From NCBI GenBank assembly GCA_035318505.1, contig DATHEQ010000092.1:1-7252 (forward strand): a stretch of DNA of 7,252 bases, in the 5' to 3' direction. Every line of letters begins with the position of its first letter. The first letter of the stretch is position 1. Below the pieces are notes generated by a model. The model saw only the letters and a list, made by a program, of their open reading frames with translations, was not told the origin of the DNA and ran no database searches. Below, piece by piece: positions 1 through 3,928 of this stretch. The translations under genes were made by a program, and so were the position numbers. Origin of the DNA: DASWDH01 sp035318505. Lineage in GTDB: Bacteria; Myxococcota_A; Polyangia; Polyangiales; Polyangiaceae.

Positions 1-2679
1 ATGGAGCAGAAGGCGCTCGTCGCCCTGGTCCAGTCGATGGGTTTCGCTGACGTTCGCAACCACATGAGCTCCGTCGATACCGAGCTCGTCGAGCGGGTAC
101 GTCGGCACATCGAAAAGCAAAAGAGCACGTCCATTGTCGAGGAGCGCATCCGGCCGACTGTGGTAAAGCGCCGCGCCGTGGGCCGCCCTGACAAGGGCGA
201 CGTACCGCTCTCCGAGGCGCCCGCTTCCTTGCACGTCCCTAGTTCGCGCCCATCGGTACGTGGCGTCGCGCAGTCGATGCCGCCCCCTGAACCGTCGGCC
301 GTCAGCGAGGCGCCGCCGGCCCACTTTCGCGAAGCGCCGCAAGAATCTGCGCCCGTCGAGGCTGGTCCTGCGATGGTCCCCAGTGTGCCGGAGGCGCGCC
401 CGAGCTCGCCGCGGCTCCCGCCGCCGCGCCCCACCCCGTCGCCCGTTTCCGAGGCCCCGCGCCCGACCGACGACGTCGGCGCTCCCGCGGTGTTCTCACC
501 GCCGGATCCCTCGCCGAGCACACCACCACGCGACCAGGGCCGCGCCGAGCCGGAGCCTGCTCCGGTGCCCACTGCCGCAGCCGCTCCTGAAGCGCAAGCC
601 CCGCCGCCGGCGCGCTCACCGCGCCCGTCGAGTCCTCCCCGCACCGGCATCGAGACCTGGGCTGGGCGGCCCGGGGTTCCCATGCCGGTTCCCGCCGCGC
701 GCGCTGCAGGTGCGCCGGTCCCGCGTCGTGTCCAATACGATCCGCGCACGACGACCGCGCCCGGCACGGCGCCGCGGCGTGACATGCGTTCGGGCGGATC
801 GATGCCGGGCCGTCCCATGGGTCGCCCGGGTGGCGCCGGTATGCGACGCGGTCCTGGTGGTGCCCCGCAGGCCCGCAGGCCGGCCGCTGCCGTCTCCACG
901 CAGGAGATGTCCGCGCACAAGAAGGTCATCAAGATCGAGGAGAACATCTCGCTGCAGACGCTCGCCTCGCGCATGAGCCTGAAGTCGACCGAAGTCCTGC
1001 TGAAGCTCCTTTCGCTCGGTATGACCGGCGTCAACATCAACTCCACGCTCGACGCCGATACCGCCAAACTTCTCGCCAGCGAGTTCGGCTGGGACGTCGA
1101 AGACGTCGCCGTCACCGAAGAAGAGGCGATCGAAGAGGCGCGCCAAAGCGACGACAAGACCGACGAGACGCGCATCTCGCGTCCCCCCATCGTCACGGTG
1201 ATGGGGCACGTCGACCACGGCAAGACGTCTCTCCTCGACAAGATCCGCACGTCAGAAGTCGCAGCGGGCGAGGCGGGCGGCATCACCCAGCACATCGGTG
1301 CCTACCGGGTGCAGACGCCGAAGGGGATGGTCACGTTCCTCGACACGCCGGGCCACGAGGCCTTCACGCAAATGCGCGCCCGTGGCGCGCAGGTGACGGA
1401 CATCGTCATCCTCGTCGTCGCCGCCGACGACGGGGTCATGCCCCAGACGAAGGAAGCCGCCGCGCACGCCAAGAGCGCAGCTGTTCCCATCATCGTCGCC
1501 ATCAACAAAATCGACAAACCCGGCGCCGAACCCGAACGCGTCAAGCGCGAGCTCGTTGAGCTCGGTCTGCAGCCCGAAGCATGGGGCGGCGAGACGATCT
1601 TCTGCGAAGTGAGCGCCAAAACCGGCGTCGGCATCGAGCACCTTTTGGAAATGGTGTCGCTCCAGGCCGAGATCCTCGAGCTCAAGGCAAGCCCGCAAGC
1701 GCCCGCGACGGGTACGGTCATCGAGGCACTCCTCGACCGCGGCAAGGGTCCGGTTGCACGCGTGCTCGTCACCGACGGCACCTTGCGGGTCGGCGACATC
1801 ATGATCGCCGGCCCCGCGTGGGGCAAAGTGCGGGCGATGACCGACGAACATGGTCGGAACGTGGCCGAAGCGGGCCCGTCGACGCCCGTCGAGCTCCTCG
1901 GACTCGCCGACGTCCCCAATGCTGGCGATCCGCTCCACATCGTCAAAGACGCCAAGCGCGCTCAGGAGATCGCCGACACCCGCAAATCCAAGGTCAAAAA
2001 CCTGGTGCCGGCGAGTGCCAAGGTATCTCTCGAAGACCTCGCCAAGCGGATGGCGGAAGCCGATCAGCTCGAGCTCAGGCTGGTCATCAAGGCCGACGTG
2101 CAGGGCTCGGTCGAAGCCGTGGCCGACGCCCTCGCGAAGCTATCCACCGAGAAGGTGCGGGTGGCCATCATCCACGCCGGAGTCGGCGCCATCACGGAGG
2201 GCGATATCAATCTCGCCGTGGCGTCCAAGGCCATCGTCATCGGGTTCGGTGTTCGACCCGCCGGCAAATCGGCAGCTCTGGCGGAGAACGAAGGCGTCGA
2301 GATCCGCCTTTACAACATCATCTATGCCGCCGTCGACGATGTCCGAAAAGCGATGGCCGGCCTTTTGGCTCCCACGCTGGTCGAGAAGCCACTCGGAAAG
2401 GCCGAGGTCCGCCAGGTGTTCAAGGTGGGCAAGGTGGGCGCCATCGCAGGGTGCATGGTGACCGATGGGACCATCAAGCGCTCGGGCCAGGCCCGCGTGA
2501 TGCATGAAGCGGTGCAGGTGTGGGAAGGCAAGATCGGCGGCCTGCGGCGCTTCAAGGACGACGTTGGTAAGGTCGAACACGGGATGGAATGCGGCATCAT
2601 GCTCGATGGCTTCGCGGACATGACGCCGGGCGACATCATCGAGTGCTACGAGATCGAAGAGGTCGCCGCGACGCTGTGA
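1..2679 (+). CDS. infB: Translation initiation factor IF-2 (5' end cut by window)
   Basis: IF2 is the GTPase that brings fMet-tRNA to the 30S subunit and promotes subunit joining. All G motifs are visible, numbered from the first in-window Met: G1 GHVDHGKT 402-409, G2 region GGITQHIGAY 426-435, G3 DTPGH 448-452, G4 NKID 502-505, G5 SAK 538-540. An IF2_N-type helical module lies at about 1-45, a second at about 305-362, and between them (about 60-300) a long Pro/Ala/Arg-rich, probably disordered linker. Domain II is about 567-650, domain III about 675-770, and the fMet-tRNA-binding C2 domain about 785-890, with conserved AGC and MECGI cysteines at 818 and 864. The first codon is ATG, but family members usually have some 10-20 residues before the EQKALVALVQSMG-like stretch, so the true start is probably upstream of the window. 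It heads the visible infB-ylxP-rbfA operon. Confidence 0.97.
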   Translation: MEQKALVALVQSMGFADVRNHMSSVDTELVERVRRHIEKQKSTSIVEERIRPTVVKRRAVGRPDKGDVPLSEAPASLHVPSSRPSVRGVAQSMPPPEPSAVSEAPPAHFREAPQESAPVEAGPAMVPSVPEARPSSPRLPPPRPTPSPVSEAPRPTDDVGAPAVFSPPDPSPSTPPRDQGRAEPEPAPVPTAAAAPEAQAPPPARSPRPSSPPRTGIETWAGRPGVPMPVPAARAAGAPVPRRVQYDPRTTTAPGTAPRRDMRSGGSMPGRPMGRPGGAGMRRGPGGAPQARRPAAAVSTQEMSAHKKVIKIEENISLQTLASRMSLKSTEVLLKLLSLGMTGVNINSTLDADTAKLLASEFGWDVEDVAVTEEEAIEEARQSDDKTDETRISRPPIVTVMGHVDHGKTSLLDKIRTSEVAAGEAGGITQHIGAYRVQTPKGMVTFLDTPGHEAFTQMRARGAQVTDIVILVVAADDGVMPQTKEAAAHAKSAAVPIIVAINKIDKPGAEPERVKRELVELGLQPEAWGGETIFCEVSAKTGVGIEHLLEMVSLQAEILELKASPQAPATGTVIEALLDRGKGPVARVLVTDGTLRVGDIMIAGPAWGKVRAMTDEHGRNVAEAGPSTPVELLGLADVPNAGDPLHIVKDAKRAQEIADTRKSKVKNLVPASAKVSLEDLAKRMAEADQLELRLVIKADVQGSVEAVADALAKLSTEKVRVAIIHAGVGAITEGDINLAVASKAIVIGFGVRPAGKSAALAENEGVEIRLYNIIYAAVDDVRKAMAGLLAPTLVEKPLGKAEVRQVFKVGKVGAIAGCMVTDGTIKRSGQARVMHEAVQVWEGKIGGLRRFKDDVGKVEHGMECGIMLDGFADMTPGDIIECYEIEEVAATL

Positions 2680-2714
2680 CGGCTCTCTAGTCCGTGCCCA
2701 GCACCAACCACACC

Positions 2715-3146
2715 ATGCACGTCGGCGTGATGAGGCTCATTTTGCAAATCCCGGGCGCTCACTCGCTCAAGGACAAGCGCCAAGTCGTGCGATCCTTCAG
2801 GGAGCGGGTCAAATCGCGGGTCGCGGTATCGATCGCCGAGGTCGGCCATCTCGACAAATTGCAGCTCGCCACCTTCGGCGTGGCCGTCGTCTCGGGCGAC
2901 GCCGCGGTGTGCGAAGAGATTCTGGGACGGGTCACGGCCTTGGCGGGTGCACTCCCCAATGCCATCTTGGCCGACCGCGCCGTCGAGATCATCCCTTTTG
3001 GGGACGAGGGCAGCGGCATCGTCGGCGGAATCGAGCAGGCCGCCGGCAAATGGGACGACGTCACCGAAGCCGACACGATGGACGACGGCAGAGAGCCGGA
3101 CACCATCGACGATGGGTCCGACGCGCCGGGCGACAGGAAAAAGTAA
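2715..3146 (+). CDS. ylxP: DUF503 / YlxP family protein with acidic C-terminal tail
   Basis: A small protein of the DUF503 family, commonly encoded between infB and rbfA; its biochemical role is not well defined, though its position points to ribosome or translation function. The core (residues 1 to about 98) shows family hallmarks: start MHVGVMRL, then IPGAHSLKDKRQVVRS, then AEVGHLDKLQLATFGVAVVS. I chose ATG 2715 because family proteins typically begin MHVG. An in-frame GTG at 2694 would add seven residues (to 150 aa), but neither start has a clear Shine-Dalgarno sequence. The gene begins 35 nt after the infB stop, so translational coupling is plausible. Most relatives are about 90-100 aa; this one is 143 aa, with an Asp/Glu-rich tail (about 99-143) holding a near-duplicate pair, DTMDDGREP and DTIDDGSDAP. 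It ends 11 nt before rbfA. Confidence 0.9.
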   Translation: MHVGVMRLILQIPGAHSLKDKRQVVRSFRERVKSRVAVSIAEVGHLDKLQLATFGVAVVSGDAAVCEEILGRVTALAGALPNAILADRAVEIIPFGDEGSGIVGGIEQAAGKWDDVTEADTMDDGREPDTIDDGSDAPGDRKK

Positions 3147-3150
3147 AAGG
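3147..3150 (+). promoter_or_regulatory. Shine-Dalgarno-like site of rbfA
   Basis: AAGG directly after the ylxP stop codon, seven bases before the rbfA ATG. It supports the chosen start and independent initiation on the polycistronic mRNA. Confidence 0.6.
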
Positions 3151-3157
3151 CTGACCG

Positions 3158-3538
3158 ATGCAAAGCGTTACTCCGAAACGTGCCGTGCGCGTGGCCGAAC
3201 GCGTGCGCGAGGAAGTCGCGCGCGCCCTGGCGCGCGATCTCGACGATCCGCGCCTCGCGCTCGCGGTCATCACCCGGGTCGAAATGCCGGATGACCTCGG
3301 CGTGGCCAAGGTGATGGTCCGGCTCGCGACCGGAGGAGAAGACGAAGCGGCGCGCAAGCGCCTGCTCGCGGGGCTCAGCGCTGCATCGGGTCTGCTACGC
3401 AAACAGGTCGGCCAAAACGTCGGCCTGCGCCGCGCCCCCGAGCTACGGTTTTTCTACGACGAAGGCCAGGACGCGTCGACGCGCGTCGAAGAGCTGCTCG
3501 AAGAGATCGCAAGAAAAGCAAAAAATCGAACGGACTAG
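3158..3538 (+). CDS. rbfA: 30S ribosome-binding factor RbfA
   Basis: RbfA binds the 30S subunit near the 5' end of 16S rRNA during late maturation and cold adaptation. The 126-aa product has the usual family length and a single KH-like domain. Visible hallmarks are the N-terminal helix RVAERVREEVARALARDLDDPRL (residues 11-33, shown here split by its DPRL end), the strand around ITRVEMPDDLGVAKVMV, the Ala-x-Gly helix kink at 76-78 in AASGLLRK, and PELRFFYDE at 94-102. The start is supported by an AAGG Shine-Dalgarno-like motif at 3147-3150, about 7 nt before ATG. It lies 11 nt after ylxP in the same operon. The last codons and the TAG stop lie inside a palindromic terminator, so the operon appears to end here; truB is not seen downstream. 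Confidence 0.96.
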   Translation: MQSVTPKRAVRVAERVREEVARALARDLDDPRLALAVITRVEMPDDLGVAKVMVRLATGGEDEAARKRLLAGLSAASGLLRKQVGQNVGLRRAPELRFFYDEGQDASTRVEELLEEIARKAKNRTD

Positions 3539-3552
3539 TCCGTTCGGTTCTT
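3521..3552 (+). terminator. Intrinsic terminator overlapping the rbfA stop codon
   Basis: Positions 3527-3546 are a perfect 20-bp palindrome: an 8-bp stem CGAACGGA/TCCGTTCG with loop CTAG. It is flanked by an A-rich run (3516-3525) and by GTTCTT downstream. The outer A and T bases can extend the pairing with one mismatch. The rbfA stop TAG (3536-3538) lies at the hairpin centre, so the left arm is coding. The U-tract is short and interrupted, so efficiency is uncertain. The near symmetry, including the A-run upstream, would also allow a hairpin on transcripts arriving from the opposite direction. Confidence 0.65.
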
Positions 3553-3555
3553 GCT

Positions 3556-3598
3556 CGTCGCCCTTCGGGGGTTTCGCCCCCGCCCCGCCGAAGCAAGT
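3556..3598. repeat. 43-bp repeat element A, copy 1
   Basis: Identical to 3737-3779 except at one position (T3572 here, C3753 there). It starts CGTCGCCCTTCGGGGG and ends CGCCGAAGCAAGT. Two mutually exclusive hairpins share its G-run: CCC-TTCG-GGG (3561-3569) and GGGGG(T)TTC(G)CCCCC (3567-3581). The T3572/G3576 pair can form as a G-U wobble in RNA, so the second hairpin survives the substitution. It begins 10 nt after the terminator palindrome. Confidence 0.85.
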
Positions 3599-3611
3599 GC
3601 ACTTCGCTTCG
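3589..3611. repeat. Inverted repeat at the 3' edge of element A copy 1
   Basis: CGAAGCAAGTG at 3589-3599 pairs with CACTT (3600-3604) and GCTTCG (3606-3611), with one unpaired C at 3605. It includes the 10-bp palindrome AAGTGCACTT. It joins the end of element A to the CTTCGCTTCG motif that follows. Confidence 0.6.
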
Positions 3612-3613
3612 CT
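3599..3613. repeat. 15-bp motif C, copy 1
   Basis: GCACTTCGCTTCGCT, exactly repeated at 3855-3869. The two copies bracket most of the repeat cluster in direct orientation. Confidence 0.6.
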
Positions 3614-3625
3614 TCGTAGGTCTCC

Positions 3626-3657
3626 GTGGACTCCGTCCAATTCTTGGACTCCTCCAC
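3626..3657. repeat. Inverted repeat with TTC loop
   Basis: The inner stem GTCCAA (3635-3640) and TTGGAC (3644-3649) closes a TTC loop. The outer stem GTGGA (3626-3630) and TCCAC (3653-3657) adds five pairs across a small asymmetric internal loop. No T-tract follows on either strand, so it does not look like a terminator. Confidence 0.55.
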
Positions 3658-3664
3658 TCCGTCA

Positions 3665-3698
3665 CGGAACAGGGCCCCACCCCCACCAGGCCTCCGGC
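3665..3698. repeat. Repeat element B, copy 1
   Basis: 34 bp, starting CGGAACAGGGCCCC and ending CAGGCCTCCGGC. It is the same as 3781-3815 apart from one fewer C in the C-run. It runs directly into the long hairpin that precedes element A copy 2. Confidence 0.8.
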
Positions 3699-3736
3699 AC
3701 GAGAAAGCCATCTCTTCGAGCTGGCTTTGTCTCGTG
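3698..3736. repeat. Long imperfect hairpin before element A copy 2
   Basis: CACGAG (3698-3703) pairs with CTCGTG (3731-3736) and AAGCCA (3705-3710) with TGGCTT (3722-3727), leaving a small bulge. An inner CTC-TTC-GAG mini-stem sits at 3712-3720. No U-tract follows on either strand. Its place just upstream of element A mirrors that of the rbfA terminator before copy 1. Confidence 0.65.
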
Positions 3737-3779
3737 CGTCGCCCTTCGGGGGCTTCGCCCCCGCCCCGCCGAAGCAAGT
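3737..3779. repeat. 43-bp repeat element A, copy 2
   Basis: Second copy of the element at 3556-3598, with 42 of 43 bases identical. Here the G-run hairpin is perfect: GGGGGC (3748-3753), loop TTC, GCCCCC (3757-3762). One base separates it from element B copy 2, giving an A-B composite. Confidence 0.85.
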
Positions 3780-3780
3780 T

Positions 3781-3815
3781 CGGAACAGGGCCCCCACCCC
3801 CACCAGGCCTCCGGC
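3781..3815. repeat. Repeat element B, copy 2
   Basis: 35 bp, matching 3665-3698 with one extra C. Its end forms the left part of a perfect hairpin CCAGGCC-TCC-GGCCTGG at 3803-3819. In copy 1 the right arm is interrupted after GGC, so only copy 2 forms the full stem. Confidence 0.8.
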
Positions 3816-3854
3816 CTGGGATTCGATAGCGTGTTGATGTCCCGCTGGAGCGAG

Positions 3855-3869
3855 GCACTTCGCTTCGCT
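3855..3869. repeat. 15-bp motif C, copy 2
   Basis: Exact copy of the motif at 3599-3613, at the far side of the cluster and close to the end of the OmpA-family gene. Confidence 0.6.
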
Positions 3870-3888
3870 CCGCGGGCCTCCGCCGGGG

Positions 3889-3924
3889 CGACGCGGACGG
3901 CCGGGAGGCTGGCCGCGTCGTTTT
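3889..3924 (+). terminator. Possible plus-strand terminator facing the OmpA gene end
   Basis: CGACGCGG (3889-3896) and CCGCGTCG (3913-3920) form a perfect 8-bp GC-rich stem followed at once by TTTT (3921-3924). GGCC at 3899-3902 and 3911-3914 offers alternative inner pairing. Read on the plus strand it would stop transcripts leaking past rbfA before they run antisense into the OmpA gene. On the minus strand the hairpin lies just after the OmpA stop codon but lacks a downstream U-tract, so any role there is weaker. Confidence 0.45.
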
Positions 3925-3928
3925 CGTC

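Larger units (their letters stand above)
3539..3928. other. Convergent intergenic region rich in repeats and hairpins
   Basis: About 390 bp between the ends of rbfA (plus) and the OmpA-family gene (minus). I see no credible gene: open frames crossing it are low-complexity, switch character at the repeats and match no family I recognise. Instead it carries two copies each of a 43-bp element and a ~35-bp element, a 15-bp shared motif, and many inverted repeats, mostly with TTC or TCC loops. These are listed separately. Convergent intergenic placement is typical of REP-like or terminator-associated elements. Confidence 0.8.

Noticed and set aside
1252..1955. Open frames antisense to infB (228 and 217 codons)
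   Set aside because: They lie opposite the strongly conserved IF2 GTPase domain and have shadow-like composition.
3556..3815. CRISPR-like array
   Set aside because: Only two copies of each unit, with structured and unequal intervening sequence rather than regular unique spacers, and no cas genes.
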